A stretch of 64,000 nucleotides of DNA, from NCBI RefSeq assembly GCF_014651035.1, contig NZ_BMWC01000001.1, positions 1,612,965 through 1,676,964 of the forward strand, given 5' to 3'. Below are positions 44,906 to 53,907 of the stretch, one piece after another; the stretch's first letter is position 1; every line of letters begins with the position of its first letter. The notes below the pieces were generated by a model that did no database searches, was not told the origin of the DNA, and was given only the letters and a program-made list of their open reading frames with translations. The DNA comes from Streptomyces lomondensis (lineage in GTDB: Bacteria; Actinomycetota; Actinomycetes; Streptomycetales; Streptomycetaceae). The position numbers and the translations under genes are program-made.

Positions 44906-46120
44906 TCAGACTGTGTCGACGGTGTCCGCCGCCTCGACCTCTTCGCGCGTGATGCCCAGCAGGTACAGGACGGTGTCCAGGAAGGGAAAATTCACCGCCG
45001 TGTGCGCGGCCTCGCGCACCACCGGCTTGGCGTTGAAGGCGACGCCCAGACCGGCCGCGTTCAGCATGTCCAGGTCGTTCGCCCCGTCACCGATCGCCAC
45101 CGTCTGCGACAGCGGCACACCCGCCTCCGCGGCGAACCGGCGCAGCAGCCGGGCCTTGCCCGCGCGGTCGACGATCTCGCCGGTGACCTTGCCGGTGAGC
45201 CTGCCGTCGACGATCTCCAGCGTGTTGGCCTGGGCGAAGTCCAGCCCGAGCCGCTCCTTCAGATCGTCGGTGACCTGGGTGAACCCGCCCGAGACGACAC
45301 CGACTTGGTAGCCGAGCCGCTTCAGCGTACGGATCAGGGTGCGGGCACCCGGCGTCAGCCGCACCTCGCTGCGCACCTTGTCCACCACCGAGGCGTCCAG
45401 CCCCTCCAGCAGCGCCACGCGCGCGTGCAGGGACTGCTCGAAGTCCAGCTCCCCGCGCATCGCGGCCGCCGTCACCTCGGCGACCTCGTCCTCGCAGCCG
45501 GCGTGGGCGGCGAACAGTTCGATGACCTCGTCCTGGATGAGCGTCGAGTCGACGTCCATGACGACCAGGCGCTGCGCGCGCCGGTACAGGCCGGCGGCGA
45601 CGACCGCCACGTCGATGCCGAGCTTCGCCGCGTCGGGCGCCAGGGCGGTGCGCAGCGGCTCGGTCTCCACGCCGGACACGGCGAACTCGACGGCGGTCAC
45701 GGGGTACTTGGCGAGCCGGAAGATACGGTCGATGTTGCCGCCGGTCTTGGTGATCCGCGCGGCGACCGCGGCCGTCGCCTCGGCGGTGAGCGGGTGCCCG
45801 AGCACGGTGACCAGGGAGCGGCCCAGCCCGCGCGGCCGGTTGTCGCCGAGGCCGGAGATGATCTCCGCCTGCATCTTCATCGACTCGGCCCAGCTGTGGA
45901 CGGTCGCCCGCAGATCTCCCTCGAGCCCGGGGGGCGGCTCGGTCACGAGCGCGCACAGCACCATTCGGCCACGCGTGACGACCTGCTCGATGTCGACGAC
46001 GTCGACGGAGTAGGCGGCGAGGGTGTCGAAGAGGCCGGCCGTGATGCCCGGCCTGTCCTTGCCGAAGATCTTCACAAGGAGGGTGGGGACGTCAGAGGAC
46101 GAGGTCTGCGAAGCGCTCAT
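44906..46120 (-). CDS. serB: Phosphoserine phosphatase SerB with N-terminal ACT domains
   Basis: 404 residues. Two N-terminal ACT-like domains (VKIFGKDRPGITAGLFDTLAAY; then VTVLGHPLTAEATAAVAARI) precede the HAD catalytic domain: DxDxT in VVMDVDSTLIQDEV, GGF in VVSGGFTQV, and K/D in VAIGDGANDLDML. Hydrolyses O-phosphoserine to serine, the last step of serine synthesis. A 12-bp palindrome CGTACCGGTACG at 46218-46229 lies about 100 bp upstream. Normal length for actinobacterial SerB2. Confidence 0.95.
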   Translation of the reverse strand: MSASQTSSSDVPTLLVKIFGKDRPGITAGLFDTLAAYSVDVVDIEQVVTRGRMVLCALVTEPPPGLEGDLRATVHSWAESMKMQAEIISGLGDNRPRGLGRSLVTVLGHPLTAEATAAVAARITKTGGNIDRIFRLAKYPVTAVEFAVSGVETEPLRTALAPDAAKLGIDVAVVAAGLYRRAQRLVVMDVDSTLIQDEVIELFAAHAGCEDEVAEVTAAAMRGELDFEQSLHARVALLEGLDASVVDKVRSEVRLTPGARTLIRTLKRLGYQVGVVSGGFTQVTDDLKERLGLDFAQANTLEIVDGRLTGKVTGEIVDRAGKARLLRRFAAEAGVPLSQTVAIGDGANDLDMLNAAGLGVAFNAKPVVREAAHTAVNFPFLDTVLYLLGITREEVEAADTVDTV

Positions 46121-46249
46121 GGTGTCTCCACCGTATCCGGCAGGCAGGGCGTACCGCCCGTGAGGTCCGCCTGGCGGACGGCGAACACTGGGTGTCGCGT
46201 CGATGGCGTGAATCTTACGTACCGGTACGACGTCCCCGGGCCGCCGGTG

Positions 46250-48841
46250 TCACCTCCCGCCCCGTGGTTTCCGCGGCGGCGGGGAAGGAGGCGGCGGGGG
46301 CGGCGGCCCGTCGTCCGGCCGGGCCGGCGGCCTGTTCCCGCCCCTCGGACCGGGCGGCTGGCGGGGGCCTCGCGGGGGTGGCCCGACCGGTCGTGCCACG
46401 GTGGGGGCGCCGTACACGTCGCCGCCCCCTGCGGACTCACCGCCTGGCCGCGCTTCCTCCGAGGGCCTGGCTTCACCGGGGTGCGGGGGTTCTCCCGGGC
46501 GCCGGGGCCGGTCAGGGCGTTCGTCCGGCCGTGGGGGCTGGTCCGGGCATTTGTCCGGCTGAGGGGGCTGGTCCGGGCGTTCGTCCGGCTGCGGGGTCCG
46601 GTCGCGCCGGGCGGCCTCGTCGGCGGGCCGTGCGTCCTCCGGCTCGCGCAGCCCGTCCGGCACCCGGAGGTACGGATTGGTGGCCGGGTTCGGCGGCCGG
46701 TACGGCACACCCGGCGCGTACGGCCCGGCCTCCTCGCCGTACGCCGCCCGCGCGGCGCCGGACCCGTCCCGGGCCTGAGACCGCCCGGGGCGGACGTCGT
46801 GTCCGTCCTGTCCGGGGCCGGACCCAAGCCCCGCCGAGTCCGCAGGTGCTTGCCCTGCGCCGGCCTGGCGGGCAGGGGTCTGCCCTGTGCCTGCCTGTGC
46901 CGGGCCGGCCCCAGGTACCGCCGTCCCCGCTGGTGCTTGCCCTGCGCCGGCCTGGCCGTCAGGGGTCTGCCCTGTGCCTGCCTGCGCCGGGCCGGTCCCT
47001 GTGCCCGCCGACCCTGCACCGGTGTGCCCTGTGCCCGCCGACCCTGCCCCTGGCTGCCATGCCCCTGGCTGCCCCGTGCCCGCGGACCCCGCGCCGCCGT
47101 GCCACGCGCTCGCCTGCCCTGCCCCTGCCCCTGCCCGCCCAGCCCCGTCCCAGCCGTCTGCCCCCTTGGCGCCCAGCGCCCCACCGGGGCTGATGGGGCT
47201 GGTAGCCCTGGTAGCTCCGGCAGCCCCGGTAGCCCCACCGTCCCTGACCGTCGCCCCACCCGCCCGGGCCAACGCCGCCGCCGACCGCCCCGCCGCCCCG
47301 CTCACCCACGCGAGCAACGCCCCCACCGCTCCGGCCCCCGCGCCCCACACCGCGCCCAGCAGCAGGGCCATGCCGAGGTGCCCGTGCAGTTCGATGCCCG
47401 CGCCGAAGGCGTCGAAGCCGAGCACGGACAGGGACGCGGTCACGGACACGTCCGTCAGCCAGGCCAGCAACGGCAGGGCGAGCGCGGTCGCGACCCCCAG
47501 CCGCAGCGCACACCGCCCCGCGAAACCGAGCGCACCTGAACCCCGTACGCCTGAGGAGCCCCCCGAACCCTCCGAACCCCCCAAACCCCCCGAACCCCCA
47601 GTACTCCCGGAACCCCGGGACTGCTGCATGTACCCGACCGCCGAGCCCCGCCCCGCCCCGGAAGCCCACCGGGCCGCCGAGCCCCGCCCCGCCGCGGACC
47701 CCCACCCGGTCACCGCACCCCGCACGACCGCCCCTGCCCCGTCGCCCCCCACCGGCGTCCGCACCGCCGTCAGCATCCCCGCCAGCAGCATCATCAGCGC
47801 CGCCGCCACCCCCAGCAGCCACACCCTCCCATCCAGCTCGGCCAGCCGGCCCAGCGTCACCGGCTGGTCGGAGCGGACCGTGAGGAGGTCGTCCAGCGGG
47901 TCCGGCAGGAACCGGGTCAGTTCCCCCGTCGCCCGGCCGTCCCACGGCACGAACAGGCCGATGGGGACGCCCGTCCACACCCCGTTCGGCGCCCCGAGCA
48001 GCGCCGCGCCGGCGATGCGCTCGGGGCGGTCGTCGCCGACCGCCGCGTACGCCGCCGCGGCGAAGCCCGCCGCCACCGCCACCAGCAGCACGGTCACCAC
48101 CGCGGACACGGCCGGCCGTACGACCCGGTGCACGGCCTCCCAGCCGCGCGGCAGCGGCGTACGGCGCGAGGCCAGCAGGGCGATGAGGAGGATCCCGGCC
48201 GACCAGCCCAGCCCGCCGAGCAGCGTGGGTGCGGTGTCGACCGTGAAACCGACCGCGGCCTGCGCGTCGACCAGATCGCCGAGCCGGTCCGGCAGCAGCC
48301 CCCCGATGTCCCCGAGCCCCGGGATCTCGACGCCCCCGCCCCCGCCGGTCACGTCGTCCAGCCCCAGCGACCCGCCGTCGATCGTGATGACGTCGTGCCC
48401 CGCCCAGGCCAGCCCGCCCAGCATCGCAACGAACAGCGCGACCAACGCGCCCGCGCGCGCCAGGAGTTCGGCCGGTGATATCACAACTCCCGCCGCCCGC
48501 AAGGACCGAAGGAAGAAGTACGACAGCAGCACCGCCCCGACCAGGCTCACCCCCAGTGGCGTGATCTCGATGGCCGTGTCCGCCTCCGCGCTCGTGAGGC
48601 CGAACGCCGACACGTCACCGGACGGCGTGACCGAACCACCCGCCGCAAGAGCCACCACAGCAGCGGTCATCGGCCCCAACGAGCCCGCCGAGTCCGCCTC
48701 CAGCAACCGCAGACCCAGCGCCGCCGTGCCCGCCATCCCGATCAACGCCCAGCTCACGGCGGCGACGGCGGACATCAGCACGTCCCCCCACGGCACGCGC
48801 GCGCCGTACCCCGCCGTCTCCGCACCTGCGCCAGCACCCAT
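46250..48841 (-). CDS. Streptophobe family multi-pass membrane protein with Gly/Ala/Pro-rich tail
   Basis: 863 residues from ATG 48841 (GGGGGGTCT upstream). The N-terminal 540 residues hold about ten hydrophobic helices (e.g. VSWALIGMAGTAALGLRLLEAD, VGAVLLSYFFLRSLRAAGVV) with a soluble loop DVITIDGGSLGLDDVTGGG. A Ser/Gly stretch then leads into a long low-complexity region with degenerate repeats (AGTGQ, GAGSAGTGHTG, AGAGQAPAG), then a Pro/Arg/Asp-rich end PPPPPPSPPPRKPRGGR. I recall the name streptophobe for such hydrophobic Streptomyces proteins; function unknown. Divergent from the FHA-ABC gene. Confidence 0.8.
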   Translation of the reverse strand: MGAGAGAETAGYGARVPWGDVLMSAVAAVSWALIGMAGTAALGLRLLEADSAGSLGPMTAAVVALAAGGSVTPSGDVSAFGLTSAEADTAIEITPLGVSLVGAVLLSYFFLRSLRAAGVVISPAELLARAGALVALFVAMLGGLAWAGHDVITIDGGSLGLDDVTGGGGGVEIPGLGDIGGLLPDRLGDLVDAQAAVGFTVDTAPTLLGGLGWSAGILLIALLASRRTPLPRGWEAVHRVVRPAVSAVVTVLLVAVAAGFAAAAYAAVGDDRPERIAGAALLGAPNGVWTGVPIGLFVPWDGRATGELTRFLPDPLDDLLTVRSDQPVTLGRLAELDGRVWLLGVAAALMMLLAGMLTAVRTPVGGDGAGAVVRGAVTGWGSAAGRGSAARWASGAGRGSAVGYMQQSRGSGSTGGSGGLGGSEGSGGSSGVRGSGALGFAGRCALRLGVATALALPLLAWLTDVSVTASLSVLGFDAFGAGIELHGHLGMALLLGAVWGAGAGAVGALLAWVSGAAGRSAAALARAGGATVRDGGATGAAGATRATSPISPGGALGAKGADGWDGAGRAGAGAGQASAWHGGAGSAGTGQPGAWQPGAGSAGTGHTGAGSAGTGTGPAQAGTGQTPDGQAGAGQAPAGTAVPGAGPAQAGTGQTPARQAGAGQAPADSAGLGSGPGQDGHDVRPGRSQARDGSGAARAAYGEEAGPYAPGVPYRPPNPATNPYLRVPDGLREPEDARPADEAARRDRTPQPDERPDQPPQPDKCPDQPPRPDERPDRPRRPGEPPHPGEARPSEEARPGGESAGGGDVYGAPTVARPVGPPPRGPRQPPGPRGGNRPPARPDDGPPPPPPPSPPPRKPRGGR

Positions 48842-49083
48842 GGCAGACCCCCCGATCCGCTGCGCGGCAGGGAACACCGCGCATGCCCCCCTCTCGTCGA
48901 AATACCACTCTCCGGCCCGTTTTCAACCCCGTCAACGGAATCAACCGATGCGTCCGAACGCGGTCTTCACAAGGCCCGACTTTCGGTCAGGGGGCCGCTC
49001 CTGAAATAGTTCCCCCCGATGTTCGACATCCCTAGACTCCCCATGTCGGGGGTAACTCGGGGGACAACTCAGTGGGGCATGGA

Positions 49084-51651
49084 GTGCCGGAACTCGTACT
49101 GGAATCAAACGGACGTACCTGGACGCTCGATCCGTCCAGGGCATACACCCTCGGACGTGATCCGCAGGGGGACGTCGTCTTCGACGACGCCAGGGTCTCC
49201 TGGCGTCACGCCACGGTCAGCTTCAACGGCCGCAGTTGGGTCATCGAGGACCACGGCAGCACCAACGGCACGTTCGTGCAGGGGCAGCGGATCCATCAGA
49301 TGGAGCTCGGCCCGGGATCGGCGGTGCACCTGGGCAACGCGACCGACGGACCGCGCCTGAACCTCTCCGGCGCCGCCGCCTCCGTCGCCACGCCGCAGGC
49401 CCAGCCCCAGCAGCAGCCGTACGCCGCGCAGGGCGCGAACCCCGGCTGGGCGCAGCAGGCACCCGCCCAGCAGACGCCCCACCAGCAGACGCCCCACCAG
49501 CAGGCGCCTCACCAGCAGGCGGCGCAGCAGGCCCCGCAGGCCGGCTGGCAGCAGCCGCAGCAGGCCGCCGCGCACATCCCGCAGCAGCAGGGCCCCGGCG
49601 GTGTCGCGGGGGCACCGCCGGTCTACGGCGACCGCAGCCCGACCACGTTCCACCAGTTCTCCCTCGGCCGCGTGATGCGCATCGGCCGTGCCCTGGAGAA
49701 CGACCTGGTCGTCTCCGACCTCCAGGTCTCCCGGCACCACGCCGAGTTCCACTCGACGCCCGACGGGCGCATGGAGATCCGCGACCTCGGCTCCCACAAC
49801 GGCACGTACGTCAACGGCCAGCCCATCGCCAAGGGCGGCGCGCAACTGCTCGGCCCGAGCGATGTCGTCGGCGTCGGCCACTCGACGTTCCGCATCGTCG
49901 GCGACCGGCTCGAGGAGTTCGTCGACACCGGTGAGGTGTCCTTCTCCGCCCGCCACCTGACCGTCACGGTCGACGGCGGCAAGCAGATCCTCAAGGACGT
50001 CTCCTTCGGCGTCCCCGAGAAGTCGCTGATCGCGGTCATCGGCCCGTCCGGTTCCGGCAAGTCGACCCTGCTCAAGGCGCTCACCGGCTACCGCCCCGCC
50101 AACCAGGGCGAGGTCCTCTACGACAACCGGAACCTGTACAAGCAGTTCGCCGAGCTGCGCCAGCGCATCGGTCTGGTCCCGCAGGACGACATCCTGCACA
50201 AGGAGCTGACCGTCAAGAAGGCCCTCAAGTACGCGGCCAAGCTCCGCTTCCCCGCCGACACCACGGCGGCCGAGCGCGAGGCCCGGATCGACGAGGTGCT
50301 GCGCGAGCTCAAGCTCGACATCCACAAGGACAAGAAGGTCACGTCCCTCTCCGGCGGCCAGCGCAAGCGCGTCTCGGTGGCCCTGGAGCTGCTGACCAAG
50401 CCGTCGCTGATCTTCCTGGACGAGCCGACCTCCGGCCTCGACCCGGGCATGGACCGCGACGTCATGCAGCTGCTGCGCGGCCTCGCCGACGACGGCCGCA
50501 CGGTCCTCGTCGTCACCCACTCCGTGGCCGAGCTGGCCCTGTGCGACAAGCTGCTCGTGATGGCGCCCGGCGGCTCCGTGGCCTACTTCGGCCCGCCGGA
50601 GGAGGCGCTGAACTTCTTCGGCTACGACACCTGGGCCGACGTCTTCTCCGCCTTCGAGAACTACCGCGACTACGACTGGGCGGGCCGCTGGAAGGGCTCG
50701 CAGCACTACCAGATGTACGCCGCGGACATCGACGCCGTCGCGCCGCAGTCCGTACAGGTTCCGCCGATGCAGGCGATGAAGCCGCCGAAGCCGCAGGGCT
50801 GGATGTCCCAGTTCGTCACGCTGGTCCGGCGGTACGTCTCGGTGATCGCCTCCGACAAGGGCTTCCTCGCCCTGATGGTGATCCTGCCGGCCGTGCTCGG
50901 CGCGGTGAGCCTGCTCATCGACGCCGACCGGGGCCTGCTGCCGAACCCGCCCAACCCGCAGACCGGCCGGATCATCCCGAACGGCACGGCCACCACGGTC
51001 CTGCTGATCCTCGCGGTCGGCGCCTGCTTCGCGGGCGCGGCGAACTCCGTCCGTGAGCTGATCAAGGAACGGGTGATCTACGAGCGGGAGCGCGCGACCG
51101 GCCTGTCCCGGTCGGCGTACCTGATGTCCAAGGTGTTCGTGCTCGGCATGATCACCGTGCTCCAGGGCCTGCTGGTCGGCGTCATCGGCTTCTCCAGCCG
51201 GGAGATCCCCGAGGAGGGCCTGGTCCTCGGCAGCGCGACCCTCGTCGAGCTCTCCATCCCGATCATGGCGCTGGGCTTCACGTCGATGATGTTCGGCCTG
51301 ATCATCTCGTCGCTGGTGAAGACCGCCGAGAAGACCATGCCGCTGCTGGTGATGTTCGCGATCATCCAGGTCGTCTTCACCGGCTGCCTGTTCGCGCTGC
51401 ACGGCTCGATCGGCGTCAACCAGTTCTCGTTCCTGATGCCGTCGCGCTGGGCGGTCGCCGCCGCCGGTGCCACGCTGGACTTCAACAAGATCAGCCCGCC
51501 CGAGACGGCCGGCGACAACGACCCGCTGTGGGAGCACACGGTCGGCGCCTGGGCCATGGACATGGGCGCGTTGCTCGCCCTCGGCGTGATCTGCGGCTTC
51601 TTCGTGGCCCGCTTCCTGCGCCGCCACGAGCCCGAGGTCATGCGCAAGTAG
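49084..51651 (+). CDS. FHA-FHA-ABC transporter fusion (ABC-2 type exporter with two FHA domains)
   Basis: 855 residues from GTG 49084 (PELVLESNGRTWTL); GTG 49072 is a possible alternative. FHA1: YTLGRDPQGDVVF...RVSWRHA...HGSTNGTFV. A Gln/Pro linker with TPHQQ repeats (about 115-190). FHA2: MRIGRALENDLVV...VSRHHAEF...LGSHNGTYV. ABC domain: Walker A IGPSGSGKSTLL, signature SLSGGQRKRVSVALEL, Walker B IFLDEPTSGLDPG. C-terminal six-helix ABC-2 permease (about 580-855) ending RFLRRHEPEVMRK. FHA domains bind phospho-Thr, so a Ser/Thr kinase may control it. The exported substrate is unknown; the family resembles Rv1747. Confidence 0.94.
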   Translation: MPELVLESNGRTWTLDPSRAYTLGRDPQGDVVFDDARVSWRHATVSFNGRSWVIEDHGSTNGTFVQGQRIHQMELGPGSAVHLGNATDGPRLNLSGAAASVATPQAQPQQQPYAAQGANPGWAQQAPAQQTPHQQTPHQQAPHQQAAQQAPQAGWQQPQQAAAHIPQQQGPGGVAGAPPVYGDRSPTTFHQFSLGRVMRIGRALENDLVVSDLQVSRHHAEFHSTPDGRMEIRDLGSHNGTYVNGQPIAKGGAQLLGPSDVVGVGHSTFRIVGDRLEEFVDTGEVSFSARHLTVTVDGGKQILKDVSFGVPEKSLIAVIGPSGSGKSTLLKALTGYRPANQGEVLYDNRNLYKQFAELRQRIGLVPQDDILHKELTVKKALKYAAKLRFPADTTAAEREARIDEVLRELKLDIHKDKKVTSLSGGQRKRVSVALELLTKPSLIFLDEPTSGLDPGMDRDVMQLLRGLADDGRTVLVVTHSVAELALCDKLLVMAPGGSVAYFGPPEEALNFFGYDTWADVFSAFENYRDYDWAGRWKGSQHYQMYAADIDAVAPQSVQVPPMQAMKPPKPQGWMSQFVTLVRRYVSVIASDKGFLALMVILPAVLGAVSLLIDADRGLLPNPPNPQTGRIIPNGTATTVLLILAVGACFAGAANSVRELIKERVIYERERATGLSRSAYLMSKVFVLGMITVLQGLLVGVIGFSSREIPEEGLVLGSATLVELSIPIMALGFTSMMFGLIISSLVKTAEKTMPLLVMFAIIQVVFTGCLFALHGSIGVNQFSFLMPSRWAVAAAGATLDFNKISPPETAGDNDPLWEHTVGAWAMDMGALLALGVICGFFVARFLRRHEPEVMRK

Positions 51652-51669
51652 GCACCGCTCCGCCACGCC

Positions 51670-51707
51670 CGAAGGGCGGCACCCCCTCAGTCGGGTGCCG
51701 CCCTTCG
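51670..51707. terminator. Bidirectional terminator between the ABC gene and the transglycosylase gene
   Basis: CGAAGGGCGGCACCC (51670-51684) pairs perfectly with GGGTGCCGCCCTTCG (51693-51707), 15 bp, loop 8, between convergent stops 51651 and 51743. Confidence 0.8.
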
Positions 51708-51742
51708 GCGTTCGGTTCAGCGAGCAGAGGTCCGCGCCAGCC

Positions 51743-52471
51743 TCAGTACGCGCCGAAGACGTTGTCCATGGAGCCGTACCTGTCGGCCGCGTAGTTGCAG
51801 GCGGCGGTGATGTTGGCGACCGGGTCGTAGATGTCCCAGGACGTGCCGGGCACGTGGTAGGCCTTGAAGGTCGGCGGGATGACCTGGAGCAGGCCCTTCG
51901 ACGGGACGCCGTTGATGGCGTTGATGTCCCAGTTGTTGATCGCCTTCGGGTTGCCCGAGGACTCACGGATGATGTTGCGCTTGATGCCGTCGTAGGAACC
52001 CGGGATGCCGTGCTTCTTCATGACGTCGAGCGACTCGCGGATCCAGCCGTCGAGGTTGTTCGGGTAGCTCTTCGCGGCGGCCTTCTTGACCTGGGCGCGC
52101 TTGGCGTCGCGGCTCGCGGCCTCCTTGGCCTTGCGCGCGGCCTCGGCCTTCTTCTTCGCCGCCTCGGCGGCGGCCTTCTTCTTGGCGGCGGCCGCGGCGT
52201 CGGCCTTCTTCTTCGCCGCTATCTGCTCGGCCTTCAGGCTGGCACCGGCCATCTGGTCGGTGACGCTCGCCTTGACGTCCTTGATCTGCTCGGTGCTGAA
52301 CGCCACCGCAGCCGGCTGAGCGGCCTCGGTCGTGGTCTTGGTCGACGCGTCGCTCGGCACCGCGGAGAGGCCGATGGCGGCGGCGCCGAGGGTGGCGACA
52401 CCCGCCATGGCGATCTTGTGGTGACGGGTCAGGGTACGACTGTGGCCACGGCTGAAGATGTTCTTGGGCAT
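51743..52471 (-). CDS. Secreted transglycosylase-like (SLT fold) protein
   Basis: 242 residues. N-terminal signal peptide or anchor (RHHKIAMAGVATLGAAAIGLSAVPSDAS), then an Ala/Lys-rich coiled coil (about 70-135, AAKKKADAAAAAKKKAAAEAAKKKAEAARK), then a C-terminal SLT-like domain: catalytic Glu in IIRESSGNPKAIN, INGVPSKGLLQVIPPTFKAYHVPG and ITAACNYAADRYGS. It probably cleaves peptidoglycan, like Streptomyces Swl/Slt proteins. ATG 52471 is preceded by GAAGAGG at about 11 bases. A structured leader lies upstream. Confidence 0.88.
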   Translation of the reverse strand: MPKNIFSRGHSRTLTRHHKIAMAGVATLGAAAIGLSAVPSDASTKTTTEAAQPAAVAFSTEQIKDVKASVTDQMAGASLKAEQIAAKKKADAAAAAKKKAAAEAAKKKAEAARKAKEAASRDAKRAQVKKAAAKSYPNNLDGWIRESLDVMKKHGIPGSYDGIKRNIIRESSGNPKAINNWDINAINGVPSKGLLQVIPPTFKAYHVPGTSWDIYDPVANITAACNYAADRYGSMDNVFGAY

Positions 52472-52502
52472 GGTGGTGTGGACCTCTTCGAATAGCGCGG
52501 GA

Positions 52503-52579
52503 GTCGCTCGGCGTCCGGCGTTGGACGGGTGTGTTTCCGACACGAACGCCGCGGGGGAGAACCCACGGCGCTGAGCGAC
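52503..52579 (-). promoter_or_regulatory. Branched inverted-repeat leader of the transglycosylase gene
   Basis: On the minus strand the outer arms are GGCGCTGAGCGAC-complement and its partner (plus 52503-52515 with 52567-52579, 11 of 13 pairs). Inside are two small stems, one around plus 52519-52550 with GTGT/ACAC and one around 52548-52570 with GGG/CCC. It ends about 32 bp before the start codon. Wall-lytic genes in Streptomyces are often riboswitch-controlled, but no known riboswitch core is visible. A cis-regulatory RNA is only a hypothesis. Confidence 0.35.
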
Positions 52580-52817
52580 GCCAGCAATTCTTAGCGGCCG
52601 CAAAATGGCGTGGCAAAGGTGTGACGTACGATGCCCGATAGTGGATCAGGGAGGGGCAAATCGGTGCAGATTGGACTGTATGCGCCGCTCAAAAGGTGGG
52701 GCTTTGTCTCCTACGCCCTTTCGTACGTGACGTGCGTCCTATGCGCGGGCTCACATCGGGCAGCGCCCGGTCTCACCGCCAGTTGCACAAGCGATGCTCT
52801 GTGTGAGGGCTTGTCGC

Positions 52818-52868
52818 CCTACGGCTAGCTCCCCTACGGCTAGCTCCCCTGCGGCTCGCTCCCCTGCG
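52818..52868. repeat. 15-bp tandem repeat across the queA stop codon
   Basis: CCTACGGCTAGCTCC at 52818-52832 and 52833-52847, variant CCTGCGGCTCGCTCC at 52848-52862, then a partial copy. On the minus strand the repeat encodes xPQGS; the more distal units contain TAG, the first of which (52840-52842) ends queA. Remaining intergenic 52580-52817 shows nothing that I can support. Confidence 0.75.
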
Positions 52869-53907
52869 GTAGGACGAGGTGCACGTCCCCGAACTCGTGC
52901 CACAGGTAGCGGCCCCGGAGCGCGGCCTCGTAGCCCCGCTCGATCGCCGCCCGCCCGGCGACGGCCTCCAGCATCAGCAGATGCGAGGCCTCCGGCTCGT
53001 GCAGCCCGGTCAGCAGCCCGTCCACCACCCGCACCCCGCGCTCCGGCGTCACCACCAGACCGGTCCACCCCGCCCGGGGCCGCACCACCCCGTCGGCCCC
53101 CGCCGCCGACTCCACGGCCCGTACGGCCGTCGTCCCCACCGCGACGACCCGGCCCGCACCGGCCCGCACGGCGTTGATCAGCCGCGCGGACGCCTCCGGC
53201 ACCGCGAAACGCTCCGGATACGGCGGCTCGTGCGCCTCCGCCGACGCCACCCCCGTATGCAGCGTGACCGGCGCGAACCACACCCCCCGGCTCACCAGCT
53301 CCGTCACCAGCCGCTCCGTGAAGGGCCGCGCCGCACTCGGCATCTCCGCACTGCCCGCCCCGTCCGCGGACGGCAGCGCGAACACCGTCTGGTAGACGGA
53401 CAGCGGCTGGTCCCGCTCCGTGTAGGCGTACCGAATGGGCCGCCCGTACTCCCGCAGCAGCCCCGGCACCCCGGCCCCGGTCACCCGCGCCCACCACAGC
53501 CGCTCACTCCGCCCGCTCAGCGGCTCCTCCAGCACCAGCCGTACACCCCCCGGCAGGCACACCTCCGTACCGGCGGGCCCTCCCGCCCGCGCGCGCGTGG
53601 TGCCCCGCCCGTCGGGCTCCCGCAGCTCCACCGCCCAGCGGCCGTCATCCCCGCGGGTGGAGAAGTGCACCACCACGCGCGCGTGCCCGAGCCTCCCGTC
53701 GACGGCCGCCGCCAGCGTGGCCGAGGTGTTGACCACCAGCAGATCCCCGGCCCGCAGCAGCCGCGGCAGCTCCGTGAACGTGTGATGCGCCACCTCGGCA
53801 CCCCGCGACACCAGCAGCCGTACGGCGTCCCGGCCCAGGTCGGGCCCCCGCTGCTCGACGGGAACCCGGGCCGACAACTCCTTGGGCACGCGCACGGCCA
53901 GGGTCAT
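52840..53907 (-). CDS. queA: S-adenosylmethionine:tRNA ribosyltransferase-isomerase QueA-like
   Basis: 355 residues from ATG 53907. QueA family: LLVVNTSATLAAAVDGRL (normally NdTkVipARL), PIRYAYTERDQPLSVYQTVFA (normally PPYI...YQTVYA), SRGVWFAPVTLHTG and the end FTGLVVTPERGVRVVDGLLTGLHEPEASHLLMLEA. QueA transfers ribosyl from SAM to preQ1 in tRNA. Several usual motifs are altered, so it may be a divergent paralogue. The start overlaps the SDR stop (ATGA). Its C-terminal codons lie in a 15-bp tandem repeat. Confidence 0.85.
   Translation of the reverse strand: MTLAVRVPKELSARVPVEQRGPDLGRDAVRLLVSRGAEVAHHTFTELPRLLRAGDLLVVNTSATLAAAVDGRLGHARVVVHFSTRGDDGRWAVELREPDGRGTTRARAGGPAGTEVCLPGGVRLVLEEPLSGRSERLWWARVTGAGVPGLLREYGRPIRYAYTERDQPLSVYQTVFALPSADGAGSAEMPSAARPFTERLVTELVSRGVWFAPVTLHTGVASAEAHEPPYPERFAVPEASARLINAVRAGAGRVVAVGTTAVRAVESAAGADGVVRPRAGWTGLVVTPERGVRVVDGLLTGLHEPEASHLLMLEAVAGRAAIERGYEAALRGRYLWHEFGDVHLVLPQGSEPQGS

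Noticed and set aside
49105..51966. Long minus-strand open frame opposite the FHA-ABC gene
   Set aside because: Shadow of the real gene; composition is the mirror of a GC-rich coding strand.
52503..52579. c-di-AMP (ydaO) riboswitch
   Set aside because: The conserved core segments of that riboswitch (GGGGGAACC, GGGUGAAUC) are not found.
52631..52828. Possible 65-residue plus-strand protein between the transglycosylase and queA
   Set aside because: No ribosome site, weak third-position bias and part of it lies in the 15-bp repeat.
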